A stretch of DNA of 64,000 nt. Origin: BOG-908 sp963692875 (GTDB lineage Bacteria; Pseudomonadota; Alphaproteobacteria; Acetobacterales; Acetobacteraceae). Shown here in pieces: positions 1 to 8,282 of this stretch. The stretch lies in the NCBI GenBank assembly GCA_965198755.1, contig OZ240673.1, forward strand, positions 2,480,001-2,544,000. The letters are read 5' to 3'. The notes under the pieces were generated by a model that did no database searches, was not told the DNA's origin, and worked only from the letters and a program-made list of their open reading frames with translations. A program made the translations under genes and the position numbers. Every line of letters begins with the position of its first letter. Position 1 is the stretch's first letter.

Positions 1-83
1 GGCCGAAAATCGTCCTGCCTGTTTCGCAGAGGCGTAGTCCCGCTCTAGTTTTGAACGGAACGCTAAGCGTTGTTTCGCTACGC

Positions 84-566
84 TCAGCTCGTGGTAAGCG
101 GAGTATCCGCCTGGTCGGTCAGTGGCGCACCTGTCTGCTCGGTGATTTCGGTCCCGAACGGGGCGGGCGTTGAAAGGGTGAGCACGGGAAGGCCGATCGT
201 GCGTGACAACGTCCGCCCACTATTTGTCGTCACCACGACGGTGACGCCGTACGTCGTGCCAGAAAAGCCTCCGCTCAACCAAACTACCGCGCGATCTCCG
301 TCTACCCGCGTCGAGTCGACAACTAGATCGCCTGTCGCGTTAGGAGAGGTTGCGACATCAAGCGTCGCGATCGTGTCTCCAGTGTCGCCCGCAAGCGCTC
401 TAGAGAAGTCGACGACGTAGTCCAGCGTGTCACCCGGATCTTTCACCGGCCAAGAAAGCGGCGTCGGAAATGTCTGCCACGTTCCTCGAGGAAAGGGACC
501 GAACCCATCCGGTGTCACGACGCGCGCGGTGCTCGACTGCCATACAAACTGCGCCGGCGTTCCCAT
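84..566 (-). CDS. Phage fibre-tail adaptor-like protein
   Basis: A 160-residue protein that is the last complete gene of the leftward tail operon in view. The start is taken at ATG 566; an upstream in-frame start at 581 is possible. It carries the motifs SWPVKDPGDTLDY and GDTIATLDVA followed by a beta-rich Ig-like stretch (VVWLSGGFSGTTYGV). I associate this combination with small proteins that join tail fibres to the tail in alphaproteobacterial prophages. Its place directly downstream of the glycine-rich fibre gene fits that role. The assignment rests on motif memory and position, so it is moderate. Confidence 0.5.
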   Translation of the reverse strand: MGTPAQFVWQSSTARVVTPDGFGPFPRGTWQTFPTPLSWPVKDPGDTLDYVVDFSRALAGDTGDTIATLDVATSPNATGDLVVDSTRVDGDRAVVWLSGGFSGTTYGVTVVVTTNSGRTLSRTIGLPVLTLSTPAPFGTEITEQTGAPLTDQADTPLTTS

Positions 567-623
567 AGCAACACTCCTCAACCCATCAACAGAAACGCCG
601 GCGCTCCCTCAACCTCCACAAGC

Positions 624-1871
624 TTACCATTCCACGAGCACGAGACCCGGTCCGCCTTGCCCGCCGAGACCGCTTCCAACGCCACCAGAAGCGCCACTGC
701 CCGGCCCCACACCATTTCGTCCGTTGGTGGACGCCGACACGGCGCCGCCGACCTGCGCGCCACCGACGCTGCCCTGCGAGCCGCCGCCCGCCCCGCTTAG
801 AAAAAAGCCGTTGATGTTGACCGCATCGCCGCCGCCGCCGCCGGGCACGACGAGCCCGGACCCTGCGCCCAAGGCGCCACTCGCCCCGCCTACACCCGCC
901 GTGTTCGAGCTGCCGCTCACCCCGCCTGCTCCCCCGCCAGCCGAAGCAACACTGCCGAAACTGGACGTACTCCCTGAGGTGCTGGCGCCAGCGCCTCCGC
1001 TCCCGACCGACACCTCTAAAGTCTGGCCCGGAGTCACGTTGTAGAAGCCTTCACTGTAGCCACCACCCGCACCGCCGCCGCCTGCCCCGCCGAACCCGTT
1101 GCCACCGGCACCACCTCCGCCCCAGATCCGAAGCTTCACCGCGCCAACACCGGAGGGAACCGTCCAAACACCCTGGTTTGTGGGTTGAAAAACAGCAAGA
1201 TTGTGCGTGCCAGGCGTGAGTTGCGGCAATTTCCAATTCACGAAGGGTGCCGTTGGAAGTGTCGTGATGTTGGCGGCAGTGACAGCTTGCTGCCCGTAAG
1301 TTACGTCAACAACAAACAGCCCTACCCAACCAGCATCCACCGCCGGCACGTTCTGTCCGCCGATCGCCACTGCCGGACCTGGCTTCAGCGCGAGTTGCAC
1401 CGTCTGCAGCCGCTCGGTCATCTGCACCCCGCCATCATTGCCGAGACCGCTGAACGGCACTGCTGGGTTCTGAGTATTGTAATAGGGTAGGACCGTGGCT
1501 CCAGCATCCGCCTCGAGCAGGCTGGCTTCTATCAAGTAGCTTATCACTTGGCCGGAGGCCGTCGGCGCGGACAATGCGAAGCTCGTGCTCTTGGTGTTGA
1601 CGCCGATCTTCACAAGCGGGTTCGTGGGCAAAGCCGGAAGCGATCCGTAAGCGGTTGCATCTATGACACTGAACTGAGTGATGCTTCCCGGTCCCACGGT
1701 GACCGACATAGAAGTCGGCTGTGTCGGTGTGCATGCCAGTCCGTCGACTACGCTCGACGTGCCGAGCACCATTTGCGCCAGGTATCCGAGTGCCACCATG
1801 GTGTTGCGTTGTGCGCTCAACAAGTCGGTGTCGAGCGGGATGCTGCCGGGATAGACGATCTGACGATCCAT
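624..1871 (-). CDS. Phage tail fibre with glycine-rich C-terminal domain
   Basis: A 415-residue protein starting at ATG 1871. The first roughly 230 residues are ordinary fibre/baseplate-attachment sequence (RQIVYPGSIPLDTDLLSAQ near the N-terminus). From about residue 240 a lead-in of the type W-TVPSGVGAVKLRIWGGGG opens a glycine-run domain (repeated GGGGAGG, GAGGGSQG and GGVGSGLGG runs) that lasts to the end, LVLVEW. Such domains are known in phage adhesins, where polyglycine-II helices pack at the receptor-binding tip. It lies between the tail protein I-like gene and the adaptor, the usual fibre position. Host recognition is the inferred role. Confidence 0.7.
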   Translation of the reverse strand: MDRQIVYPGSIPLDTDLLSAQRNTMVALGYLAQMVLGTSSVVDGLACTPTQPTSMSVTVGPGSITQFSVIDATAYGSLPALPTNPLVKIGVNTKSTSFALSAPTASGQVISYLIEASLLEADAGATVLPYYNTQNPAVPFSGLGNDGGVQMTERLQTVQLALKPGPAVAIGGQNVPAVDAGWVGLFVVDVTYGQQAVTAANITTLPTAPFVNWKLPQLTPGTHNLAVFQPTNQGVWTVPSGVGAVKLRIWGGGGAGGNGFGGAGGGGAGGGYSEGFYNVTPGQTLEVSVGSGGAGASTSGSTSSFGSVASAGGGAGGVSGSSNTAGVGGASGALGAGSGLVVPGGGGGDAVNINGFFLSGAGGGSQGSVGGAQVGGAVSASTNGRNGVGPGSGASGGVGSGLGGQGGPGLVLVEW

Positions 1872-1933
1872 TTGCAATCACAACCTTCTACTTGAAAACG
1901 ACCGGTTAGGCTATGTGACCAGCCGTGCGCCGT

Positions 1934-2575
1934 CTAACCCACCACTTGCAGCCAAGCGACGTATCCTGCTGGAAGAACCGACGCTGCCGACGCGTAGATC
2001 TCCGCAGTTGATACTTTTGTCGCGACTTCGGAGATGTTGCCGTAGACGACGACGCCGCCAGTGCCGTAGCCGGCAAGGAAAGCTATCCCTTGCCCTTCGG
2101 GTACGCGCGCCTTTACGAACGATTGGTAAGGCAAACTCAAGTTTCCCCACCCACCGCCAGAGCCATAACCGACGCCACCAACGTTGTAACCGCCGGTGTC
2201 TGCCGGCCGTGTAGGCTCAAAGATCGTGACCGGTTGTCCAGTGAGATCTGTCAGCGCAGACGCGAGTGCCATCCGAGTCCCGCGCGGCCGGAGTAACTCC
2301 AGAGAGATACGTGACCTGAAAGAGTCATCGCTTTCGTTACTGCGGCGTGGCAAGCCGGCACCAAAGAAATCTATGCTCACCAAGTCAACAAAGGTCGCAG
2401 TGGCTGTCGCAACCCTTGTCTGCGCGCTCACGGTCCGTATCAGCAAGTAAGCCGCCGACCATGCTGTGCTCAGTCCACCAAGAACAGCGTCCGTCACTGG
2501 GGCCACGTCGCTGAACCAACGGCGTGGCAGGACCCGTTTCATCCTACCGATAAAGTCGTCCTCATCGCCTGTCAT
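1934..2575 (-). CDS. Tail protein I / Mu gp48-like baseplate protein
   Basis: A 213-residue protein beginning at ATG 2575, almost touching the end of the baseplate J gene (1 bp between them). The N-terminus (DFIGRMKRVLPRRWFSDVAP) and the segment RRSNESDDSFRSRISLELLRPRGTR resemble the family that follows baseplate J in Mu- and P2-like phages and links the wedge to the fibres. A glycine-rich insert (GGYNVGGVGYGSGGGW) lies near residue 130. Assignment rests on family resemblance and strict synteny. Confidence 0.65.
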   Translation of the reverse strand: MTGDEDDFIGRMKRVLPRRWFSDVAPVTDAVLGGLSTAWSAAYLLIRTVSAQTRVATATATFVDLVSIDFFGAGLPRRSNESDDSFRSRISLELLRPRGTRMALASALTDLTGQPVTIFEPTRPADTGGYNVGGVGYGSGGGWGNLSLPYQSFVKARVPEGQGIAFLAGYGTGGVVVYGNISEVATKVSTAEIYASAASVLPAGYVAWLQVVG

Positions 2576-2576
2576 A

Positions 2577-3698
2577 TCAGCTGACCGTCACGCTGGAGGC
2601 CATGATGGCACCGTCCACTGGCGCCACGATATCGACTGTGGCCCCGTTTAGAGTGGCACAGGTGACGCTGATGACCGTCGGGTCCGCATCGTGTGCCAAC
2701 GCCTCGATTTTCGACACAGCCAGCGTTCCTGCTATCGGAAGACCTGCAATCCAGGTCTGCACCGCTGCCTGTATGCTTGAAACGACAGCCGGTTTGGTCA
2801 CTGGGTTCGATGTTGCCACCGAAATCTGGACTGCCACTGAGAGAACAGTAGGACCAGTCACGAAGTAGCGTGCGCCAATCGGACGTACAGACTCTACCGC
2901 GGAGCTTACATTAGCCAAAAGAACCGACGACGGGTTGCCGGAACCGTCGTCGACAACCACCCAGAAACTACCCGGTGAGAACTGGTTTGTCGGGTTGACG
3001 TTCTCGAGGACAAGGTAGCGGAGGCCCTGCTGCAGCGAGGCAATCGCTGAGTCCACGGCCAACGGCGTGGCAAGCGACCTACTGTTGATATACAATTGAA
3101 ACCGAGAACGCAGCGTAATGTCACTTTCTGGATCTGAACCTCCGCTAAAAATTGCCGTATTACTGACAGTGTCGATCCCGGGGATAGGTGTTTTCAGCAG
3201 GCCGATCGCACCTGGCTGAACGTTACCTGCCGAACCACGGCTGGTTGCCTGCGCCGGCAGAGTGATGCTCATCACTGCTGGTGCGACATAATACCCGTTA
3301 TTGCCATTCCAAGCCGAGTTGGCGGGGTCGCTAGCGACCATAAAACTCACAGTGGCATCGTTGGTGCTGACTGTGGTGCCCACTGCTATGATAGCAGCTA
3401 TACCTGGAGTATAACGCGCAAAGGTAATTTGGCCGGCGCTCGGCGATCCGGCAAGGCGATAGAAGCTGTAGTCTGCCATCCAAGTGTCGAGATCAGCGCC
3501 CGTGCTCGTTGCAGCACGTGTAGTGGTCAGGACCTGTAGGATGAGCCATTGCATCCAGAGCGCCACGGCTGCGGACGCTTCCAGCAAAGCGCGAAGAACA
3601 CTGCCCGATGCGAAGTCAAGCAGCTGTGAGGCACTGCCCTGGACGCTCGCCGTCATGTTCTCTACGAGAGTGGAGAATTTCTGTAAAGGAAGGATCAT
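2577..3698 (-). CDS. Baseplate assembly protein J (gp47-like)
   Basis: A 373-residue wedge protein. The N-terminal region contains the typical SGSVLRALLEASAAVALWMQ stretch, then TGADLDTWMADYSF and the long beta-rich central part (GGSDPESDITLRSRFQLYI) characteristic of baseplate J proteins. The start at ATG 3698 directly follows the stop of the W gene, so the two are translationally close. It would form the arms of the contractile baseplate together with W and tail protein I. Length and position match the family. Confidence 0.85.
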   Translation of the reverse strand: MILPLQKFSTLVENMTASVQGSASQLLDFASGSVLRALLEASAAVALWMQWLILQVLTTTRAATSTGADLDTWMADYSFYRLAGSPSAGQITFARYTPGIAAIIAVGTTVSTNDATVSFMVASDPANSAWNGNNGYYVAPAVMSITLPAQATSRGSAGNVQPGAIGLLKTPIPGIDTVSNTAIFSGGSDPESDITLRSRFQLYINSRSLATPLAVDSAIASLQQGLRYLVLENVNPTNQFSPGSFWVVVDDGSGNPSSVLLANVSSAVESVRPIGARYFVTGPTVLSVAVQISVATSNPVTKPAVVSSIQAAVQTWIAGLPIAGTLAVSKIEALAHDADPTVISVTCATLNGATVDIVAPVDGAIMASSVTVS

Positions 3699-4067
3699 TC
3701 AGGGTGTCGCCGAAAAAGAAAGTACCTGTGTCATCCCGGAACTCGAATCGACGTACCTTATGGATACGTATACGCTCTCAGCCGAGCTACTTTGAACATC
3801 GATGAAAGGCTCCGGAAGACGTGCGACCGAAGCCTCTTGGAATATTTGGCTTCGTATCGCAGACCTGATAGCCGCCACGTTGGTCGGACTTCCAACGAAT
3901 CGCCCGAGGCCAGCGCCATAGCTCAAATCCCAGAGATAATCCCCCGGGCTGGTCAACAATCGCCGTAACACGCGCTGTTGACTCAAGGCGACACCAGTCG
4001 ATTGCGACAAGTCTCCGGTGTTGCCCGCTGCCAGGTCTCCCCCCCACGTCAGGGCATTGTCTGACAT
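3699..4067 (-). CDS. Baseplate wedge protein W (gp25-like)
   Basis: A 122-residue protein of the gp25/W family, a wedge component with a lysozyme-like fold lacking activity. Visible family features are the segment QRVLRRLLTSPGDYLWDLSY, the YGAGLGRFVG turn, and the later IRSAIRSQIFQEASV helix before a short beta-rich end. It starts at ATG 4067, 12 bp after the spike gene, and ends at the start of baseplate J. Order V-W-J is the standard contractile-tail arrangement. Confidence 0.8.
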   Translation of the reverse strand: MSDNALTWGGDLAAGNTGDLSQSTGVALSQQRVLRRLLTSPGDYLWDLSYGAGLGRFVGSPTNVAAIRSAIRSQIFQEASVARLPEPFIDVQSSSAESVYVSIRYVDSSSGMTQVLSFSATP

Positions 4068-4079
4068 TCTATTGGTTCC

Positions 4080-4604
4080 TTAGTCGATCGGTTCGGGACC
4101 AGCATCCGATGGTGGATGAACATGTTCGTTGTAATGCGCGCGAAGAGCAGAGACAGCGCCGTGCTGATCAAAAACATCGCCGTTCACTCGCAAGTCGCCT
4201 TTGTGGGTCCAAGTCTGCGCCGAACTCTCCAATGTGCCGTCGTTGTGCAGCTTGATGAAACTCCCGCTTGCATGAACCAGCCAGAATTCGCCAGGCGGTG
4301 CTTGCGGCGGATGAGTGACCGAGGACCAAAGCCGTCCGATTATGATGCCGTGCTCTGCGTCGCCCTCCTGCCAAATGACCAGGACCTGATCTCCTGGTGC
4401 CGGCGGACATGCAAGTCCCCAACCCGACCCGACCCATACGGAGGCAATAGGTAGCCAGCCGCTCATGATCGACTCAGGCTGTATCAGGACGCGAGCCGTG
4501 AATGTTGCTGGATCAACAGAAGACACGACTGCGAGTCGCGGCTGTGCCCAACCCTGGTCCATCTGTGCGGCATGCGATTTGATTTGATTCAAAAAGCTGT
4601 CCAA
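4080..4604 (-). CDS. Baseplate spike protein V (Mu gp45-like)
   Basis: A 174-residue central spike protein. An OB-fold-like N-terminal half (LAVVSSVDPATFTARVLIQP, then APGDQVLVIWQEGD) leads into a beta-helical tail (SGSFIKLHNDGTLESSAQTW) and ends in AHYNEHVHPPSDAGPEPI. The closing HxH pair (HVH) fits the metal-binding tip known from spike proteins of this family. Its start overlaps the hub gene by 16 bp. Length is close to Mu gp45 (about 200). Confidence 0.85.
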   Translation of the reverse strand: MDSFLNQIKSHAAQMDQGWAQPRLAVVSSVDPATFTARVLIQPESIMSGWLPIASVWVGSGWGLACPPAPGDQVLVIWQEGDAEHGIIIGRLWSSVTHPPQAPPGEFWLVHASGSFIKLHNDGTLESSAQTWTHKGDLRVNGDVFDQHGAVSALRAHYNEHVHPPSDAGPEPID

Positions 4605-5602
4605 GCTGGCATCCTCGCTTCAATCGCCTGGGTGAAGCCGTGTTGGAAGCTCAATCGCCGTTCTATACTCGATATGGTCCAAACCCCATCAAAGTCCGTT
4701 CCGCTACCTGTAAGCGCTAGTAGGTCTCTGGGGCGAGTGACGACATCTCCGGGCATTTCGATGATCACGCATCGTTCATTCTGCGCCATCTGGGTAAGTA
4801 GTCGTTGCGCAATGGTCTGCGCGCCACCAACTGAAAGGTTTGGTTTTACAACGACATATGTCCGAGGTGAATCAGACCCAGTTTTCGAAGTCGCCGTTTG
4901 CTCGATCGACATCTGCCCCCTGCAGTCCCAACTCCTAACTCTGACTGCAAGGCCAGCAGACAGGGTAACAAGTCTCTGCAGACGGATTGATGAACAATCC
5001 TGCGGAGTCAAAGAGAGCACAGAAGCAGACTGATCGGGAGGAGCGAAGTACAAACTCTGCCCATCTACCCAAACGTCGAAGCCCTCGCCCTCCGCCAGAT
5101 GAATAAGCAGGTCCCACTCGGTGGTAAGCTTTGTGTGCTGATCCAACGTTACGCGAGAATGGCTGTTCTCGAAATCTCTGCCTACGACGGATGTCGTAGG
5201 AGTCACAACCGCCTGCAGACCACGCCGCTGAGCCAACACGTTTGCTATGTCGCTGGCAGTCTGGTTCTCAAACGAGTCTTCAATCCGAGCCTCAATGAAG
5301 CGTGATGTCAGATCCCGTCCATCGACACGCACCTCTCCTCGCCCAAGATCGACCTCAACTTGGTCCGTCTGTCCGTATAAGAGACTCGTCCAGGCTCCCG
5401 CGACAGCGACCCGTATTTCCAAGTCAAGGATGTCGCCTGCCCACACGTCATACCCGGTAACCGCGAGAGAAGCGGTGACTGAGAAACGGTTCGCTCCCAG
5501 GTGGTTGTTGCTTTCTGTTTCTACGTCTATCACTCCGGGCATCGCGGAACCATTGACAAGCACAAGAACTTCCGGTGTTCTAGCGCTACTGATAGCCAAC
5601 AC
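4589..5602 (-). CDS. Baseplate hub protein (gpD / Mu gp44-like)
   Basis: A 337-residue protein beginning with GTG at 5602. Features of the hub family are the N-terminal VLVLVNGSAMPGVIDVE segment, the GEVRVDGRDLTSRFIEARI stretch and FENQTASDIANVLAQRRGL near residue 120, followed by a domain that packs on the spike. It forms the ring on which tube and spike sit. The 17-bp overlap with the LysM gene upstream and 16-bp overlap with the spike gene downstream show tight translational coupling. Confidence 0.75.
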   Translation of the reverse strand: MLAISSARTPEVLVLVNGSAMPGVIDVETESNNHLGANRFSVTASLAVTGYDVWAGDILDLEIRVAVAGAWTSLLYGQTDQVEVDLGRGEVRVDGRDLTSRFIEARIEDSFENQTASDIANVLAQRRGLQAVVTPTTSVVGRDFENSHSRVTLDQHTKLTTEWDLLIHLAEGEGFDVWVDGQSLYFAPPDQSASVLSLTPQDCSSIRLQRLVTLSAGLAVRVRSWDCRGQMSIEQTATSKTGSDSPRTYVVVKPNLSVGGAQTIAQRLLTQMAQNERCVIIEMPGDVVTRPRDLLALTGSGTDFDGVWTISSIERRLSFQHGFTQAIEARMPAWTAF

Positions 5603-5792
5603 CGCCTCCGGTGATTACGCCTGAATCCGGCAACCGCAAGGTCGTCAATCCGTATAGCCAAGGGTCTGAAATCTGGTTCAACGCGGCGAGCCTATTCCAC
5701 TGAGTCGGATCTCCAAGGAATTGAGCTGCGACGTCAAACAAACTAGTGTTTGTAACGGTTACCAATCTTGTCAAGTCAGTAAGTCCTCGCAA
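5586..5792 (-). CDS. Small LysM-like tail protein (tail protein X type)
   Basis: A 68-residue protein with the pattern RLVTVTNTSLFDVAAQFLGD followed by PTQWNRLAALNQISDP, resembling the single LysM motif of phage tail protein X. Such proteins sit between the circularisation protein and the hub. The only credible start is a TTG at 5792, which overlaps the end of the previous gene by 22 bp; translation is therefore probably coupled. Low start certainty, good positional support. Confidence 0.65.
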   Translation of the reverse strand: MRGLTDLTRLVTVTNTSLFDVAAQFLGDPTQWNRLAALNQISDPWLYGLTTLRLPDSGVITGGGVGYQ

Positions 5793-6451
5793 TTTGCAAG
5801 CGATCGGTCAACGTAGCCCGCACCAGTGCATAATTGCGCCACGGAGCCCGACGCACTGACTAAATTCGAAAGATCATTCGACTCTAGTCCGCTTTCCGCG
5901 ACTGTAATCCTGGGCTCAATAGCATCCCTCAATGTGCTCAGACCCGCGACAAGCGAGGGTAATCCCAACGCGCCAGGCACGAGCGCGCCTGGCAAAGAGG
6001 CTGCCGTAAGCAACGGTCCCAAGTCTAAATAGGTCGAAGCCGCTGTAAGATCGGCGAGGATGCTGCCAGCAATGTCTACAGGATTGACTGCCTCCGACTG
6101 CGCCAAGTCACTTAAGACGATGCACGCGATCTTGTAAGTAATCCACCAAGGACTGCAAAATTCAAAGGCAAGATCGAGAATGACGACGTCATAGCAGAAG
6201 GCATCCCAAGCCAGCGGTAACACAGTACCAGCCACCCGCAGTGCGTCCAACACCCGTGCCCGATCCGAAGCGTTGCTGCCTGACAATACGCCCGACCAAC
6301 CTAAAGAGTGATCGTCGCGTCCCATCGTGTCGATAGCACGCCCGCCGCCTAAAAGCTTGTGAACAGCGGCACGCTGCGCGCCGCCAAACCTTATGCTTGC
6401 AGGAACTTCCAAACCATCGAAGGACACATCGCCTAAAGTCAATAGTGCCAT
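5771..6451 (-). CDS. Mu gp43 / DNA circularisation-like baseplate protein
   Basis: A 226-residue protein with its start (ATG 6451) overlapping the preceding stop as TGATG. The N-terminal half (LGDVSFDGLEVPASIRFGG, then HKLLGGGRAIDTMGRDDHSL and GWSGVLSG) matches the conserved beginning of the family called DNA circularisation protein or gpN-like, really a structural piece of the baseplate-tube junction. It is about half the length of Mu gp43, so the C-terminal half is either reduced or different. Synteny between tape measure and hub supports the call. Confidence 0.6.
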   Translation of the reverse strand: MALLTLGDVSFDGLEVPASIRFGGAQRAAVHKLLGGGRAIDTMGRDDHSLGWSGVLSGSNASDRARVLDALRVAGTVLPLAWDAFCYDVVILDLAFEFCSPWWITYKIACIVLSDLAQSEAVNPVDIAGSILADLTAASTYLDLGPLLTAASLPGALVPGALGLPSLVAGLSTLRDAIEPRITVAESGLESNDLSNLVSASGSVAQLCTGAGYVDRSLANCEDLLT

Positions 6452-7515
6452 CAGTTCCCCACTGTGGGTCCAGGTAACAATCGGCCCCGCCGGGGGTCGA
6501 AGCCAGTCGGGCCAGCGGATGCTCTCCCGATTTGCTGGGTCAAATGTTTTGACATCCAACGGCCGAGGAGTGCGCCATCCAGAAAAACATCACCTTCTGT
6601 AGGACTCGCTGATGCAGACGACATCATCGGGGCGACAGGCGCCTGCTTTCGGTCAGCAACTGCGTCTTCACCACCAGCAAAGCTTGCGGCAGGGCCATCA
6701 GGCTGGCTCGAAGGCGCAGCCGAATGTAACAACTGCTCATAAGACGCACCGGAACTTTGCTGCCGCGCCGGCAATGCGTCGTAAAACGTAGATGTCGGCG
6801 TTATGTCGTCGGTGACAGGGTATTTGATGGTTAGGTCAGGAACGTCCTGGCGTTGCGTCAACCGGGGACTGTCACAGAAGTCTGCTACTTGCGCGGCCTT
6901 ACTTCTTTCAAACTGTTTAGGTTGCGATGCAAAGTCATTATTCTGGAACGGCTTCTCCAATGACCATGCAGAAGGTAAAGTAGCCGAGGACGTTGAAGTA
7001 TCGACACTTATTGAAACGGCCTTGCTGCTCGTGCTCCCAGACGGAGGCTGGACGGGTGTAGCAGCCCGCTCTGACTCAACCGCGTTCATTGGACTGAACA
7101 GTTCGTCTCGAATCTGCGGCGCCGTCGGACCCTGCTGAGAAAGCTGCGGCTGTTCGGGCGAACCTAGCCTATTCTCGCTGGACTGTCTGGTGACAGTCTC
7201 TTGGGTCTCCGCTTCTTCCCAAGACGTCTCATCAGCGTTCTTTTGCATCGGTGATCCCGGGGCACGCCCCGCATCAACCGACTCGCTATCGATTGGCTTT
7301 GCCTCGCTGCTGTTTCGGCTCGGCTGGTGTATAAGCTCCGGCCGTCGAGGAACCGACAGTATGTCTGCAGCCGCCGCCCTTAACTGCTGCATGGAGACAC
7401 CACTGGAGTGCAAGACTTGCTCGAGTCCCGCTATCTCCTTCTTGGTAGATTCGATCGACTCAGACACGCCGTCACTCAGGGCAAGCGTGACCCCAATTTC
7501 AAAGGCCTCGCTCAT
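6451..7515 (-). CDS. Candidate short tape-measure protein, Ser/Gln/Pro-rich
   Basis: A 354-residue protein starting at ATG 7515, inside the end of the preceding gene, and ending in a TGATG overlap with the circularisation gene. It occupies the tape-measure position. The N-terminus (MSEAFEIGVTLALSDGVSES) and a following short coiled-coil-like stretch (STKKEIAGLEQVLHSSGVSM) resemble tape-measure starts. The remainder is low-complexity, rich in Ser, Pro, Gln, Ala and Glu, with no hydrophobic segment. It is far shorter than usual tape measures (600-1500 residues). It could instead be a disordered tail accessory protein. Confidence 0.45.
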   Translation of the reverse strand: MSEAFEIGVTLALSDGVSESIESTKKEIAGLEQVLHSSGVSMQQLRAAAADILSVPRRPELIHQPSRNSSEAKPIDSESVDAGRAPGSPMQKNADETSWEEAETQETVTRQSSENRLGSPEQPQLSQQGPTAPQIRDELFSPMNAVESERAATPVQPPSGSTSSKAVSISVDTSTSSATLPSAWSLEKPFQNNDFASQPKQFERSKAAQVADFCDSPRLTQRQDVPDLTIKYPVTDDITPTSTFYDALPARQQSSGASYEQLLHSAAPSSQPDGPAASFAGGEDAVADRKQAPVAPMMSSASASPTEGDVFLDGALLGRWMSKHLTQQIGRASAGPTGFDPRRGRLLPGPTVGN

Positions 7516-7786
7516 GGATGCTGTTCTCCAGACTGCTTGCAAAGAGGTCGACTACGCCCCGCATTTCGTCACGCGCTACCTCCTCCATTGGTGACTTAGG
7601 AGAAGAGCCGCTCGTTCCGTACTCTGCGTCATGCACGTCACGCGACCTACTCACCACCGACACACGAAGACCGTCAACTAGCCAGTTCACGTCCGCCGGA
7701 AGTCCGCGCGCCTGAAGTCCTCTGCTCACCGCATCAGCAAGTCGCTCGCCTGCAGCAAGGAGTGCGCCCCTCAAGGCTTCTTCCAT
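7499..7786 (-). CDS. Conserved-position phage protein of unknown function
   Basis: A 95-residue protein starting at ATG 7786, 16 bp inside the end of the frameshifted chaperone frame, and overlapping the next gene by 17 bp. The N-terminal half is helical (EEALRGALLAAGERLADAVS) and is followed by VNWLVDGLRVSVVSRSRD. I do not recognise a family. Its place between tail-assembly chaperone and tape-measure position suggests a tail-assembly accessory role; that is inference only. Confidence 0.5.
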   Translation of the reverse strand: MEEALRGALLAAGERLADAVSRGLQARGLPADVNWLVDGLRVSVVSRSRDVHDAEYGTSGSSPKSPMEEVARDEMRGVVDLFASSLENSIHERGL

Positions 7787-8282
7787 CGCCGGGTTCCCCA
7801 ATCGTAGTCAAATCCCTCAAGTCTACCGATTGCAACAACCCACGCTAACCGCTCGTCAGGCGGTAAGCAAAACGCCACGTCGAGCGGCACCCCGTTCTTG
7901 ACCAAATAGAGGCAGTCAACTAGATCGGGGTGCCCACTCAGTTTCCCTGTGTGGCACTCCCGATAGCCGTCGGGGTGCCAATCGACAAAGCAAGGGCAAC
8001 AGCCTCTATACCGACGTTACCTAAGCGTCCGACAAGGGCTTCTAATTGACCTTCTGTAACCGGTGCAGGTACAGGGACAGTGTCAATGGCAACCACCGAC
8101 GCCGCCAACATGGCCATCCCGAGATAGGCGTTGTTCTGCGACAGTACTGGACCAACCGCCTTGAATAAACGAAGCCGATCCAGCGACGTCATCCGACGAA
8201 GCACGATCTCTCGTCCGTCAGCATCGCGCACGACGACGGGGGCAGTCGCTGCCGCGACAATCTGTGCAGTAGGCGTGCTCAT
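7771..8282 (-). CDS. Tail assembly chaperone, -1 frameshift product
   Basis: The same start as the zero-frame chaperone, but a -1 slip on GGGAAAC (7947 to 7941) continues into an open frame of 56 codons ending with TGA at 7773-7771. Total length is 170 residues. The extension contains GHPDLVDCLYLVKNGVPLDV, then AFCLPPDERLAWVVAIGRLE and GFDYDW. A chaperone whose longer form arises by -1 frameshift is conserved in tailed phages, including Mu and lambda (G/GT). The frame has no start codon of its own and would be missed by gene callers. Confidence 0.75.
7886..7947 (-). promoter_or_regulatory. Programmed -1 ribosomal frameshift signal
   Basis: Slippery heptamer GGGAAAC (X XXY YYZ; zero-frame codons GGA AAC) at 7947-7941, then a 6-nt spacer TGAGTG that contains the zero-frame stop, then a perfect 9-bp stem GGCACCCCG (7934-7926) pairing with CGGGGTGCC (7894-7886) across a 31-nt loop. 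Spacing and layout match known stimulatory structures downstream of -1 sites. Confidence 0.75.
7938..8282 (-). CDS. Tail assembly chaperone, zero-frame product
   Basis: A 114-residue protein that begins at ATG 8282, overlapping the tail tube stop as TGATG. The sequence STPTAQIVAAATAPVVVRD then GREIVLRRMTSLDRLRLFKA matches the Mu gp41 / tail assembly chaperone family, and the C-terminal half is helical and hydrophobic (YLGMAMLAASVVAI). It ends with a stop immediately after the heptamer GGGAAAC, so it is the unshifted member of a two-product gene. Confidence 0.75.
   Translation of the reverse strand: MSTPTAQIVAAATAPVVVRDADGREIVLRRMTSLDRLRLFKAVGPVLSQNNAYLGMAMLAASVVAIDTVPVPAPVTEGQLEALVGRLGNVGIEAVALALSIGTPTAIGSATQGN

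Noticed and set aside
1051..1490. Small frames opposite and offset to the fibre gene
   Set aside because: They arise from the glycine-codon repeats of the fibre and have no independent support.
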